Assembly: GCA_030834835.1 (NCBI GenBank)
Contig: JAUQXD010000155.1
Location: 1-19,509 of the forward strand
DNA from: Thermoflexales bacterium
GTDB lineage: Bacteria > Chloroflexota > Anaerolineae > Fen-1058
Length of the DNA: 19,509 nucleotides
Direction of reading: 5' to 3'
Positions 1 through 7,847 of the stretch are shown here, one piece after another; the first letter of the stretch is position 1; every line of letters starts with the position of its first letter. A program made the translations under genes and the position numbers. The notes beneath the pieces are model-generated. The model worked only from the letters and a program-made list of their open reading frames with translations, did not search any database and was not told where the DNA came from.

Positions 1-584
1 ACCAGGTCAGTTGGATAGATTACGGGCGAGGCGTACATCCAGATCTGAACCAGCAGCGGAATCACAAATCGCACGTCGCGAAAGAAGACGATGATCGCCG
101 CGCCCAGCAGTGTTACCCCGATAGTGAGCATGATCTGAATGGCGATCAGCGGGATGAACCACAAGACGTTGATCGTCAAGGGAATCTGATAGACTAGCAT
201 CAAACCTGCAAAGACGACGATCGCCATCGCGAAGTCAAGTACGGCGGCGCCAATGCTGGCCAACGGCAGAATCTCACGCGGGAAATAGATCTTGCCGACG
301 AGGTTGAGATTGTTGACCAGGCTGGGAATGCCAAAGGACAGCGAAGTCGCAAAGAACGTCCACGGTACCAGCGCCGCGTAGGCGAAGATGGGGTATGGAA
401 TGCCCTTGGTCTCAACCTGTACGATGCGCGAAAAGACAACCGTGAACACTAATGTCAGGGCCAGCGGCTGCAAAATTGCCCAGCCGACGCCCAACACCGA
501 TTGCTTGTAGCGTATTCGGACCTCGCGCCCTATCCAGAGCACCAGTAAATCGCGATAGTGATACAGCTCGGTCAGCCATTTCAT
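1..584 (-). CDS. ABC-2 type polysaccharide export permease (Wzm/TagG-like), 3' end outside window
   Basis: This is the membrane subunit of an ABC exporter for a lipid-linked polysaccharide or related cell-surface glycan. The frame is open from an ATG at 584 to the left edge, giving about 194 residues. The protein starts MKWLTELYHYRDLL, continues through a hydrophilic segment (REVRIRYKQSVLG), then LGVGWAILQPLALTLVF, which is the typical N-terminal signature of ABC-2 permeases, and PREILPLA near the middle. At least four hydrophobic helices follow. Family members are about 260-280 residues, so roughly the last quarter is missing. The gene starts 34 nt after the Asp-box gene. An upstream ATG at 597 is in another frame and stops after five codons, which supports 584. 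The ATPase partner (Wzt-like) is expected just beyond the left edge but is not visible. Family assignment is firm; the substrate is unknown. Confidence 0.9.
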   Translation of the reverse strand, partial: MKWLTELYHYRDLLVLWIGREVRIRYKQSVLGVGWAILQPLALTLVFTVVFSRIVQVETKGIPYPIFAYAALVPWTFFATSLSFGIPSLVNNLNLVGKIYFPREILPLASIGAAVLDFAMAIVVFAGLMLVYQIPLTINVLWFIPLIAIQIMLTIGVTLLGAAIIVFFRDVRFVIPLLVQIWMYASPVIYPTDL

Positions 585-618
585 CTCAATTCAACCATCT
601 GGCCTGCGGGTAAACGTC

Positions 619-2106
619 TCATCGCTGATGTCTCCTCATCCAAACCGCGGCCATGCCCACTATCAACAGGAGGGCCGCACCTGTTGCCGGTATCAGCGGG
701 CTGGCATCCGGGAAATTGGGTGCAGATTTCGTCGTGACTGGCCGATCGGGTCGAACAACTGCCGGCGCCGCAATGTCGGCGGCCGTGGTCGGCATAGGCG
801 ACAGCGCGGGTTCTGGAGTGGGCACTGATTGCACGGTCGCACGAGGTACTTCCGGCACAGTCCCCCGAAAGTACCATGTCTCGCCCGTACGCAATGTGTC
901 ACAGACTACGTGTATTTCATTTCCGCGGCTAATGGCCGCCGCCGTCCAGTGTGCGCTGGCCAGGGCCGTGGTTTCAATCGGAACGACTGGCGACCAATCG
1001 GTCCCCAACCATCTGGCATAGTACAGGCCGCCAGTCTGAGTAGCCCGGGTACGCATGTTGATGACCAGATGCATTTGTCCCAGGCCATCGACGAGGGGAA
1101 TAACGTAGCCGTTGATACCTTCCATGTCATTTAGGATGCTGCGCGGCTCACTCCAGGTTTCACCACCGTCCAGTGAGATTCGGTGCGCTCGTCCGCGGTT
1201 GGTCGCATTGATATAGATTAAGTGGATCTCAGACTCGCTTCTGGCGGTCAGATATGGGTATTCAACCCAGGTCTCAGCCGCGGTACGATAGGCCAGCTGC
1301 GCCGCCCGGTCCCAATTGGCTCCGCCATCGGTGCTGCGGGCATAGTAGATTGCTTTCCCGTATCCCTGTAGATCATTGGTCTCCCAGACTGCGTGGGGCC
1401 GGCCAGCGCGATCAGTGATGAGCCTGGCGTTTGAGAAGCTGATTTCCGACGAGTCAAGCGGGGCGGCCAGATTGACAGGTGCTTCCCATGTCGTGCCGTT
1501 GTCGCGGGACTGAATGTAGTAGACGCCAGCATCTAATCCACCAGTTGCGTAAATCACGTGAACCGTTCCAGCGGCGTCTGTCGCGATATCGGTCGACCAC
1601 CGGCTGCGGGCGCCGTTAGTCCCAACGACCTGCGGCGGCAACCAGGCACGAGCCGACCCGGCCTGCCAGGCAGGGGCACTACTATAGTAAATGTTGGACT
1701 GTCCTAACCAGACGACATGCAGCGTATTGTGGCGATCTACCGCCGCCGCAACAAAGTCTGCGACACCTTCGTCTGGAAGGCTGAAAATGTCTATCGAGGG
1801 GGACCACACCTTGCCATCCCAGAATGTGTACATGATGGAATTGCCGGTGTCAAGTGACCGGCCAGCCTGAACTGGCTCACCGCCGATGTCTTCCGTCCAG
1901 AATACATGCACGTAGCCAAGACTGTCAGCCACGATGGCCGGGTGTGTGGAATCCTGCGGCGTATTTGATAGATTGATCGGCTCCGACCACGACACCGACC
2001 CCGACTGGGCAATGGACGGGCGTGCACCCGCTCCTGATAAAGACACCAGCAGGCCGAGGGTCAACAGACCAATGAATCGGAACAGAGATGATCGCGTGTG
2101 CCCCAT
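619..2106 (-). CDS. Secreted, membrane- or wall-anchored Asp-box (BNR/sialidase-fold) protein, 495 aa
   Basis: An N-terminal signal peptide (hydrophobic segment about residues 8-27, ending GAGARPSIAQ) precedes a beta-propeller-like body. Three clear Asp-boxes (S-x-D-x-G-x-T/N-W) sit at about residues 200-207 (SRDNGTTW), 258-265 (STDGGANW) and 311-318 (SLDGGETW). Repeated phrases such as VHVFW, LHVVW and PHAVW mark the blades. A Pro/Thr-rich linker (about 420-465) leads to a C-terminal helix with tail WMRRHQR. Just before the helix is IPATG (about 472-476), which resembles a sortase sorting signal. I do not see the Arg triad or FRIP motif of true sialidases, so enzymatic activity is doubtful; glycan binding or adhesion is as likely. 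The gene starts 6 nt after the GT-C gene and resembles the 890-residue protein at 14258-16930 in architecture. Confidence 0.85.
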   Translation of the reverse strand: MGHTRSSLFRFIGLLTLGLLVSLSGAGARPSIAQSGSVSWSEPINLSNTPQDSTHPAIVADSLGYVHVFWTEDIGGEPVQAGRSLDTGNSIMYTFWDGKVWSPSIDIFSLPDEGVADFVAAAVDRHNTLHVVWLGQSNIYYSSAPAWQAGSARAWLPPQVVGTNGARSRWSTDIATDAAGTVHVIYATGGLDAGVYYIQSRDNGTTWEAPVNLAAPLDSSEISFSNARLITDRAGRPHAVWETNDLQGYGKAIYYARSTDGGANWDRAAQLAYRTAAETWVEYPYLTARSESEIHLIYINATNRGRAHRISLDGGETWSEPRSILNDMEGINGYVIPLVDGLGQMHLVINMRTRATQTGGLYYARWLGTDWSPVVPIETTALASAHWTAAAISRGNEIHVVCDTLRTGETWYFRGTVPEVPRATVQSVPTPEPALSPMPTTAADIAAPAVVRPDRPVTTKSAPNFPDASPLIPATGAALLLIVGMAAVWMRRHQR

Positions 2107-2112
2107 GCGCTG

Positions 2113-3696
2113 CTAATTCCAGTAAATCTCGTATATTTCGAAAGTGCCGTGCCAGGGGTTGACGAACTCGTCGATCTTGCGGCCGTGTTGTGCAAGGAAA
2201 GTTTCGAATTCATCGCGTGGCAAAGCGTACATTGAAAATCCCGGCGTTGACGTGAAACCGGCCTGGTCCATCAGCAGCCCTCTCAGACCCGTATCGACGA
2301 TCAGGTACTGTGGCCGGATTGCCTCGATGCCTTCGGTAAGCGTGTAATCATTGAAAAAATTGTAATAGGTGAGATTCATGATAGACCGGTAATCATAGTC
2401 CGACAGGCCGAGCCACCAATGAGGCAGTCCGGCTACGCGCGCCCCCGCCGGAACAACGCTGCGGACGCGACTGGTAACATCGTAATAGTTGTAGTTGCGG
2501 TTCGCAGCTATCGGGCGCACAATGTGCAGCGCACTGTTAAATACAAACAGCACCAGAATCGCGCCCATAAACAGCCGCTGCGGCTCCAGCTTGCGGCCTT
2601 CGCGCAACAGGCTTGTAAATGTCTCGGCGACCAGCAACAAAAAGAACGGATAAAACAAGATGGCGTATATGTCGTGTTTAGCCTGAATAAGGAGCACAAA
2701 CAGTAGAAAAGCTACGCCCACGAATGTCACGAGCAGGCGATCGGCTATTTTACGACGCGCGAAACAGAACAGGATGCTGGCCCCGATCAGGGCAAAGTCC
2801 AGACTATATTCGTAGAAATGGTAGCGCCCGATTTCTGTCACGAGGGATTGCAGGATTACGGTCGGGTTCAAAGTGGCCAGGGGCGGACGCATCATGCTAC
2901 CCTGCCAGCCGCGCGAGATCTCGAAGTACGTCGCCGGGTTGGGGACAATATGCACCCCAAGATAGTAGATGCCGGCCAACACTGCGCCGCCCGCAAAATA
3001 CCACGTGTGGCGCGTGCGCAATACCTTCCGGCCATAGACGACGATGAACAGAGCGGCCAGACTGATTGCAAAGAGCGCGCCGTTCATGTGAATGTCGACC
3101 GACAGGCCGCCGACGAGACCACTGGCAAAGAATGCCCAGCGCTTGTCGTCTTGCACGCCAACCACAAACAAATACAAAGCAGCCGTTACCGCGCAGGCTA
3201 GAAAGATATCCACGCGGGCATAGTGGCTGGCCTGGAGAAAGACATAGCTTAGCGCCAACAAAGTTGTTGTCAGAGCCGCTGTCAGGGTGCTGTAGAGTCG
3301 ACGGCCAAGTGCAAAAACCAAAAGGAGAAGCACGATACCCAGCAGCCACGATGTCAACCGCGCTTGAAACAACCCCAGGCCGCCGACGGCAAATGCCGCG
3401 GCCAAGGGCAGATTGCCGATCAGTGGCCAACGCACCCAGTATGCCGGCCACTGATCGAGTGCCCCGGTGAACATCGAGTCGAAATTGATCCCCCGCGTTG
3501 CCAGGTTCCAGGCGGTGTCGCTGTACCACGGTTCATCAATAAAGACGGCCGGGTAGGTTGTCAAAGAAAGCAGGCTGATGATAACTGCCGCAACCGTGCC
3601 GATCATCAGACCAACTGAAAGCCAGCGTTCCAGTGGAGCGGCTCTCTCGCGGCGACTGGCGAGAACAGGGCCGCTTATTGTTTCCAGGGCATCCAT
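2113..3696 (-). CDS. GT-C family membrane glycosyltransferase (ArnT/PMT-like), 527 aa
   Basis: A polytopic membrane protein of the GT-C fold, which transfers a sugar from a polyprenyl-phosphate donor to an acceptor on the outer face of the membrane. The first helix (about 27-49) is followed by FIDEPWYSDTAWN, with the acidic pair D54-E55 in the first extracytoplasmic loop. That is the position of the catalytic Asp/Glu in PMT, ArnT and related enzymes. Many further helices follow, and the last 130 or so residues form a soluble domain (YNYYDVTSRVRSVVPAGARV onward) typical of this class. The length fits the family (500-600). The ATG at 3696 has an AGGTGA ribosome binding site at a 5-nt distance. 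It follows a 102-nt spacer after the large deacetylase-like gene. Its donor may be the lipid-linked sugar made by the GT2 gene at 12125-13237. The acceptor could be a polysaccharide, lipid or protein; the sequence does not say. Confidence 0.85.
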   Translation of the reverse strand: MDALETISGPVLASRRERAAPLERWLSVGLMIGTVAAVIISLLSLTTYPAVFIDEPWYSDTAWNLATRGINFDSMFTGALDQWPAYWVRWPLIGNLPLAAAFAVGGLGLFQARLTSWLLGIVLLLLVFALGRRLYSTLTAALTTTLLALSYVFLQASHYARVDIFLACAVTAALYLFVVGVQDDKRWAFFASGLVGGLSVDIHMNGALFAISLAALFIVVYGRKVLRTRHTWYFAGGAVLAGIYYLGVHIVPNPATYFEISRGWQGSMMRPPLATLNPTVILQSLVTEIGRYHFYEYSLDFALIGASILFCFARRKIADRLLVTFVGVAFLLFVLLIQAKHDIYAILFYPFFLLLVAETFTSLLREGRKLEPQRLFMGAILVLFVFNSALHIVRPIAANRNYNYYDVTSRVRSVVPAGARVAGLPHWWLGLSDYDYRSIMNLTYYNFFNDYTLTEGIEAIRPQYLIVDTGLRGLLMDQAGFTSTPGFSMYALPRDEFETFLAQHGRKIDEFVNPWHGTFEIYEIYWN

Positions 3697-3798
3697 TAAT
3701 TCACCTGTGCAATCTTGGTTTTACGCCAACGATTTCCTGCGCAGATTATTCGGCCTTTATTCATTCGCGATTCATCCGGGCTGCGCAATCCACATGTC
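3697..3798. other. 102-nt spacer upstream of the GT-C gene
   Basis: This short non-coding stretch separates the 1255-residue protein gene from the GT-C gene. It holds the AGGTG ribosome binding site (3702-3706) and two copies of CTGCGCA 44 nt apart (3737-3743 and 3781-3787). The second continues as TGCGCAAT, an 8-mer also found in the inverted repeat at 7604-7626. On the transcribed strand the two copies could pair imperfectly around a loop of about 36 nt. I see no GC-rich hairpin followed by a U-run, so I do not call a terminator, and no convincing -35/-10 pair. Confidence 0.4.
3702..3706 (-). promoter_or_regulatory. Ribosome binding site of the GT-C gene
   Basis: The minus-strand sequence AGGTG (extended AGGTGA) lies 5 nt before the ATG at 3696. 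It is among the better Shine-Dalgarno sequences in the window and supports that start codon. Confidence 0.6.
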
Positions 3799-6700
3799 TC
3801 ACGGCTGATACGTGACGCGCACCGCCAACCAGTCAAGCGAGAAGTCACGCGCAGTTGAAGACGCGATATTCGTAACGCGCACTCGGAAATTCGTGTTTGA
3901 CCGGTCGTTGACCGTCCAGGTGCGTCCCCACGTATCAGTCGCGCTGCCCAGGGTATAGGTACCTGGTGTTGCACTTAGCGTGGCCGTGGTTTTGGCCGCG
4001 GTCCACGTCACGCCGCCATCCCACGACAACTGCACACACATGCGCGGTAAGCCAGTGGTGCTGTCTACCCGCGCATCTGCACGCACTTCGATGCCCAACA
4101 CGACTGCATTTGCGGGGACGTTGATATTGTATGTATAGAAGGCGTGTCGGTCTTTCCCCGAATTGGTGCACGACGTACTCGTCGATGTACCGCTGTTGGT
4201 GTCAACCGCAAAGAGACTGTTGCTGCCATAAGCGTTTATTGGACTGGTTTGGAAGCCATTGTTGTCGCCACCACTTTGCACCGCATTTGAGCTGGGACTT
4301 AACAGCCCGGTATTGGTTGGCGCGGCTGTTGGCGTAGGCGTATTGGTGGGCATTGGTCCACTGGGCGTGTTGGTGGGCGTCGGCGTCACCGTTGGACTGT
4401 TGGTCGGCGTGCTGGTAGGTGTTGGCGTCGGCGTTGGTGTATTGGTGGCCGTGGGGCCGACAGGCGTATTGGTTGGTGTCGCCGTTGCGGTCGGCGTGTT
4501 GGTTGGCGTGGATGTGCCCACCAGCCGAATCCACGCCCAGCCCCAATAAGGATAACTGCCACTCAGCGCGTCGGCCCGATCGATATACAACTCGAACACG
4601 CCGTTGGAGACGGTCACCGTGCCGAGCGTGTATTCTTGAAAATCGCCGGCCGGGCCAGTAGTGACGTCGAAGGAGAATTGCTCAGGCGTTGCAGCCGAGT
4701 AGCCCCAGTAGTAACGCAGGTTGGCGTTGTGGTACAGATTGGCGATCAGGGTGTAAGTGCCATTGGGCACAGCGCCGTAGAACCGCATCACGGGCGGGCG
4801 CTCTGTGGTCCCGGCAAACACGCCCGCATATCCGCGTGGGCCGTACAGGAACTCGGTCCACTGATTATCGGTCGCGTTCAGGTCGCCGGCATTCGTTGTC
4901 GTCGCCAGAATCGGCTGCTGATATGCGTCGTCATACACATTGATCTGCAACGATACATTCGGCGTCGCAGTGGGCGTAGGCGTGTAGGTCGCCGTCGGCG
5001 CAACGGATGTATTGGTGGGCGTTGGCGTCACCGTCGGCATGTCGGTTGGCGTGCTGGTAGGTGTTTGCGTCGGCGTTGGTGTATTAGTGGCCGTGGGGCC
5101 GACGGGCGTATCGGTCGGTGTCGGCGTATTAGTCGGCGTGTTGGTGGGTGTCGGCCCGACAGGCGTGTCGGTTGGAACTGGGGTTGGCGTTGGGGTGCTG
5201 GCTGAACCAACCAGGCGGATCCAGGCCCAGCCCCAATACGGATAACTGCCGCTCAGCAAGTCAGCCCGATCGATGTACAACTCAAACAGGCCGTTTGAGA
5301 CGGTCACTGTGCCGAGGGTGTATTCCTGAAAGTCCCCGGCAGGCCCTGTCGTGACATCGAACGAGAATTGTTCAGGCGTCGCTGCCGAGTAGCCCCAGTA
5401 GTAGCGCAGGTTGGCATTGTGATATAGATTCGCAATCAGCGTATAGGTGCCATTCGGGACGGCTCCATAGAAGCGCATCACGGGCGGGCGCTCCGTGTTG
5501 CCGGCAAAGACACCCGGATAGCCGCGCGGCTCATACAGAAACTCGGTCCACTGGTTGTCGGTCGCCACCAGTTCGCCCACATTCGTGGTGGTCGCCAAAA
5601 CGGGCAGTTGATGCGCATCCTCATACACATTGATCTGCGTCGATTCGCCCGGCATGGGCGTTGGCGTGTTGGTCGGCGTCGGGCCGACAGGCGTGTTGGT
5701 GGGTGTCGGCGTCACCGTCGGTGTATTCGTTGGCGTGGGTGAAGGGCCGGGCGTGGACGTCGACGTTGGTGTAGGTCCCTGGAGCGGATGGTTGACCACG
5801 ACGTTCCCTGAGAATACAGGCACGCTTACAAAGGTGTGTTGAATTGCGCCGCCGGACTCCGTGAATAGATAAAATCGTGTTGCGATGTCTGTCGAACCCG
5901 TCAGGGTCGTGCTCAATAGTTGGGCCTGTGGGTCATAGATGCTGCTGATTAGTTTGGAGTTGTGCTTTGCTCGAATATATTGTGCAGCATAGTCAAGCGT
6001 CACATATTCGGGATTGTAGGAGCCAACTCCACTGATGACATTTGACAGGATGGTGGTCCAGTTACTACTCGAAATACTCTGAATATAGTATTCATGCGTG
6101 AACAGTGTGGCCAGCTCCATGCCGTTCAGCGCCCGCTTCAGTTGTGCGACACCATTATTAATCGTGGTATTCACGTCGTTACCGGGGTACCATTCATAGC
6201 CTGTGATGTCCCGAATCTCGGTGACCAGATTAAAGAATTGTCCATCAAATTCCGGGTGTCCGGGGACAGTCAAGTAGTCAGCATAATAATAGGGCGCGTT
6301 GCAGTCGGAGGAGCAGGTCGTTTCATATCGATTGAACGGCCCCATCATCAACCGCGAACCTCCATAGTAGTTGCCCGGCGCCATGACGGTCCCGATGAAT
6401 TCTACCCCCCAGTTTCTGAGGCGATCAAATACATTGGTGCCAACCGCATAAAAATGCGGCACGACATACTTGGAAATGGGAATCTGGTTGTTTGTATGCC
6501 AGGCTGTTCCCTCAGCAAAATACTGGGCCACCGTTTGATCCGAGAAGTTGGCCCCGGCATCATAGTTCCAATAGAAAAACCCGCTGCTGCTGCGCGCATG
6601 GATGGAGACTGTCATGTCGCCGGCGTCAACCAGGGACTTTAAATGAGGAATATCTTGCACCTGGGTATAGAACAGTCCACCCCAGGGTTTCAGCCCATAT

Positions 6701-7566
6701 TGATTCGCCGTATCAACCCACCAGAAAGGCCCTGTCACGTCGTCAACACGCATCGTAACGAAAGGCGGCAGCCCCTGCATCACAAATGGCTTGCGCGCCG
6801 CCCAGACAATGCTTCGCCAGATGAGATCGTCAAACCCATGCGCGTAGCCCCACACGTCGGCGCGCATCCAGTCGTAACTGGTCCATTGCACGGCCCGTCC
6901 TAGCCCGTAAGTTTTAGCCACAAGCAGCGGCTGCGTCCCAATGTTGGCCAGAGTGGCGGCCTGTGGATCCAGTGTTACCCGGAGCGGGGTGATGGTCGCC
7001 AGCAAATTGTACGATGCATTCGTCGGCTGGGCTGCGACGACATAGTCAGCGAGTGTAGGCGACGAGTTGATAGTGACACTGGACGAACTGGTGGCTGGCG
7101 CGTATCCAAAGCCGAAAACGCTCTGAATGTATTGGTAATAAGGCGCAAAACTCGAATCGGCCAGCACGCTGTCAAAATTCAACAGGCCGGTTCCCAGGTT
7201 AACCGCGCTCGAGATCGCCAGCTGTTCAGCCGCGTCGAGGTAAGTGTGTTGGGGGTCCAACCGATTATGCCCAATGATAATGAGAGCATAATCCTGCAAG
7301 TTGGCCGGCACGGCAGTCGTGGCGATATCCACGATCACATACGGCACCCCGAAATGATCGAGGTAGGGTCGGATATATCGCGCAAAGTCCGCATAGGTTG
7401 GGCTGGTGGAGTTCACCAGCACCACCGCGTCGGCGCGCGTTACCGCCGCCTGACCACTGACGGGCAAGGCCGTTGTAAGCGTAGTGGTGATCAACGCGAT
7501 GGCGAGCACTGCAATCGCAACCGTCCGAATTCGAGATCGTTGTCGCAAGATCAAGGAGATTTTCAT
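3799..7566 (-). CDS. Secreted modular protein: GATase-like region, NodB-like deacetylase region, two repeated domains, C-terminal beta domain; 1255 aa
   Basis: Residues 1-40 are a signal peptide (basic start, long hydrophobic core, PVSGQA). Residues about 45-250 resemble a class I glutamine-amidotransferase-like fold ([20 protein letters not shown]). Residues about 265-500 look like a NodB-type polysaccharide deacetylase: MRVDD (D275, D276) stands in for the TFDDG motif, with conserved His at 323 (SIHAR), 371 (VVPHFY) and 491 (THE). The first 590 residues are paralogous to the gene upstream. The tail is unique: Thr/Pro linkers (597-642, 788-874, 1018-1088), two near-identical 143-residue domains (645-787, 875-1017) and a C-terminal beta-rich domain (1089-1255). 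It has no C-terminal membrane helix, unlike its paralog. I chose the ATG at 7566 because it gives a clean signal peptide and has GAGAG at 6 nt; an in-frame ATG at 7848 is discussed separately. Likely role: modifying an exported amino-sugar glycan. Substrate unknown. Confidence 0.8.
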   Translation of the reverse strand: MKISLILRQRSRIRTVAIAVLAIALITTTLTTALPVSGQAAVTRADAVVLVNSTSPTYADFARYIRPYLDHFGVPYVIVDIATTAVPANLQDYALIIIGHNRLDPQHTYLDAAEQLAISSAVNLGTGLLNFDSVLADSSFAPYYQYIQSVFGFGYAPATSSSSVTINSSPTLADYVVAAQPTNASYNLLATITPLRVTLDPQAATLANIGTQPLLVAKTYGLGRAVQWTSYDWMRADVWGYAHGFDDLIWRSIVWAARKPFVMQGLPPFVTMRVDDVTGPFWWVDTANQYGLKPWGGLFYTQVQDIPHLKSLVDAGDMTVSIHARSSSGFFYWNYDAGANFSDQTVAQYFAEGTAWHTNNQIPISKYVVPHFYAVGTNVFDRLRNWGVEFIGTVMAPGNYYGGSRLMMGPFNRYETTCSSDCNAPYYYADYLTVPGHPEFDGQFFNLVTEIRDITGYEWYPGNDVNTTINNGVAQLKRALNGMELATLFTHEYYIQSISSSNWTTILSNVISGVGSYNPEYVTLDYAAQYIRAKHNSKLISSIYDPQAQLLSTTLTGSTDIATRFYLFTESGGAIQHTFVSVPVFSGNVVVNHPLQGPTPTSTSTPGPSPTPTNTPTVTPTPTNTPVGPTPTNTPTPMPGESTQINVYEDAHQLPVLATTTNVGELVATDNQWTEFLYEPRGYPGVFAGNTERPPVMRFYGAVPNGTYTLIANLYHNANLRYYWGYSAATPEQFSFDVTTGPAGDFQEYTLGTVTVSNGLFELYIDRADLLSGSYPYWGWAWIRLVGSASTPTPTPVPTDTPVGPTPTNTPTNTPTPTDTPVGPTATNTPTPTQTPTSTPTDMPTVTPTPTNTSVAPTATYTPTPTATPNVSLQINVYDDAYQQPILATTTNAGDLNATDNQWTEFLYGPRGYAGVFAGTTERPPVMRFYGAVPNGTYTLIANLYHNANLRYYWGYSAATPEQFSFDVTTGPAGDFQEYTLGTVTVSNGVFELYIDRADALSGSYPYWGWAWIRLVGTSTPTNTPTATATPTNTPVGPTATNTPTPTPTPTSTPTNSPTVTPTPTNTPSGPMPTNTPTPTAAPTNTGLLSPSSNAVQSGGDNNGFQTSPINAYGSNSLFAVDTNSGTSTSTSCTNSGKDRHAFYTYNINVPANAVVLGIEVRADARVDSTTGLPRMCVQLSWDGGVTWTAAKTTATLSATPGTYTLGSATDTWGRTWTVNDRSNTNFRVRVTNIASSTARDFSLDWLAVRVTYQP
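3802..4302 (-). other. C-terminal beta-sandwich-like domain of the 1255-residue protein
   Basis: Residues about 1089-1255. Visible landmarks are [38 protein letters not shown] and a final [15 protein letters not shown]. The alternating hydrophobic pattern suggests beta strands. The SWDGGVTW segment looks like an isolated Asp-box turn. Modules of this type occur at the ends of large secreted proteins, so a surface-attachment, sorting or glycan-binding role is possible. I cannot name the family. Confidence 0.5.
4303..4515 (-). repeat. Thr/Pro-rich linker 3 (low-complexity coding repeat)
   Basis: About 70 codons of repeated [12 protein letters not shown] sequence between the second repeated domain and the C-terminal domain. 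On the plus strand this reads as degenerate GGCGTTGGTGT/ATTGGT units. It is a flexible, probably extended extracellular spacer and possibly O-glycosylated. The irregular units and the coding frame rule out CRISPR. Confidence 0.85.
4516..4944 (-). repeat. Repeated 143-residue domain, copy 2
   Basis: Residues 875-1017 of the large protein, starting INVYDDAY and ending WAWIRLVG. It repeats copy 1 at a 690-bp offset with no gaps. Over one 69-residue core (from [10 protein letters not shown] to VTVSNG) the two copies are identical in protein. The fold looks beta-rich, with many aromatic residues ([19 protein letters not shown]). That suits a carbohydrate-binding module, but I do not recognise the family. 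Confidence 0.8.
4945..5205 (-). repeat. Thr/Pro-rich linker 2 (low-complexity coding repeat)
   Basis: About 87 codons of TP-rich sequence (for example [17 protein letters not shown]) joining the two repeated domains. The units are imperfect. Length changes by slipped-strand repair are plausible here, so linker length may vary among strains. Confidence 0.85.
5206..5634 (-). repeat. Repeated 143-residue domain, copy 1
   Basis: Residues 645-787, starting [12 protein letters not shown] and ending WAWIRLVG. It is the partner of 4516-4944, with the same length of 429 bp. Protein differences cluster in the first 45 residues and near the end (DLLSG versus DALSG). The DNA has diverged mostly at synonymous positions. 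Confidence 0.8.
5641..5778 (-). repeat. Thr/Pro-rich linker 1 (low-complexity coding repeat)
   Basis: Residues about 597-642 ([20 protein letters not shown] and onward). It marks the junction between the part shared with the upstream paralog and the unique modular tail. Confidence 0.85.
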
Positions 7567-7847
7567 GGTTGGCTCTCTTTCGCATTGCCGCGATGAACAA
7601 ACAAATTGCGCACATACTGCGCAATTCCCTGTACTGCTGGTATTAGGCTGATTGTATTGTAGAAGAAGAGAGTTTGCAGACTGTTTGAAGGATAGAGGTA
7701 TTTCATATACAACGGTATGTTTTTTGGTAAGAAGATCGTTCCAGAAGGGAGCTACTCTGCCAGTGTGTCCAATTGGAGTAAGAAGAGTTGGAGTCTTTGA
7801 CTTAAGTAGAGATCCTGCCAGTTCTACCAACGCTGAAGTCACTCCCA
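7567..7847. other. 281-nt AT-richer spacer between the two deacetylase-like paralogs
   Basis: This is the longest gap between genes in the window and visibly richer in A+T than its flanks. It contains the perfect inverted repeat at 7604-7626, short direct repeats on the minus strand (CTGGCAG twice, TCTTCTTAC twice) and AT-rich hexamers such as TACAAT, but no convincing -35/-10 pair. The minus-strand frame of the downstream gene stays open through the whole spacer, back to an ATG that overlaps the upstream stop codon (TAATG at 7846-7850). It may be a 5' leader with a promoter, or an unusual N-terminal extension. Confidence 0.5.
7604..7626. promoter_or_regulatory. Perfect 9-bp inverted repeat: operator, leader hairpin or weak terminator
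   Basis: AATTGCGCA, a 5-nt spacer (CATAC on the plus strand), then TGCGCAATT. It lies 38-60 nt upstream of the chosen ATG at 7566. As DNA it has the size and symmetry of a dimeric repressor site. As RNA it makes a 9-bp hairpin followed on the minus strand by TGTTTGTT, so a weak intrinsic terminator or attenuator for the upstream gene is also possible. The repeat itself is certain; its function is not. Confidence 0.45.

Noticed and set aside
2897..3529. 210-residue minus-strand open frame inside the GT-C gene
   Set aside because: Out-of-frame reading of a GT-C gene with clear membrane helices and the DEPWY motif. The shadow has no hydrophobic pattern or known motif.
3697..3798. Rho-independent terminator before the GT-C gene
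   Set aside because: The possible stem has a long loop and an imperfect pairing, and no U-run follows it.
4636..5205. 189-residue plus-strand open frame
   Set aside because: Antisense of the repeated domain and the Thr/Pro linker. The Arg/Gly/Val-rich repeats come directly from the complement of the TP codons.
4303..5778. Regularly spaced GGCGTTGGTGT-like repeats, CRISPR- or minisatellite-like at first sight
   Set aside because: The units are short, irregular and in frame. They encode Thr/Pro linkers, with no unique spacers of constant length.
6094..6642. 182-residue plus-strand open frame
   Set aside because: Antisense of the conserved deacetylase-like region. A similar but broken antisense frame appears in the paralog, as expected for a mirror of a conserved coding sequence.
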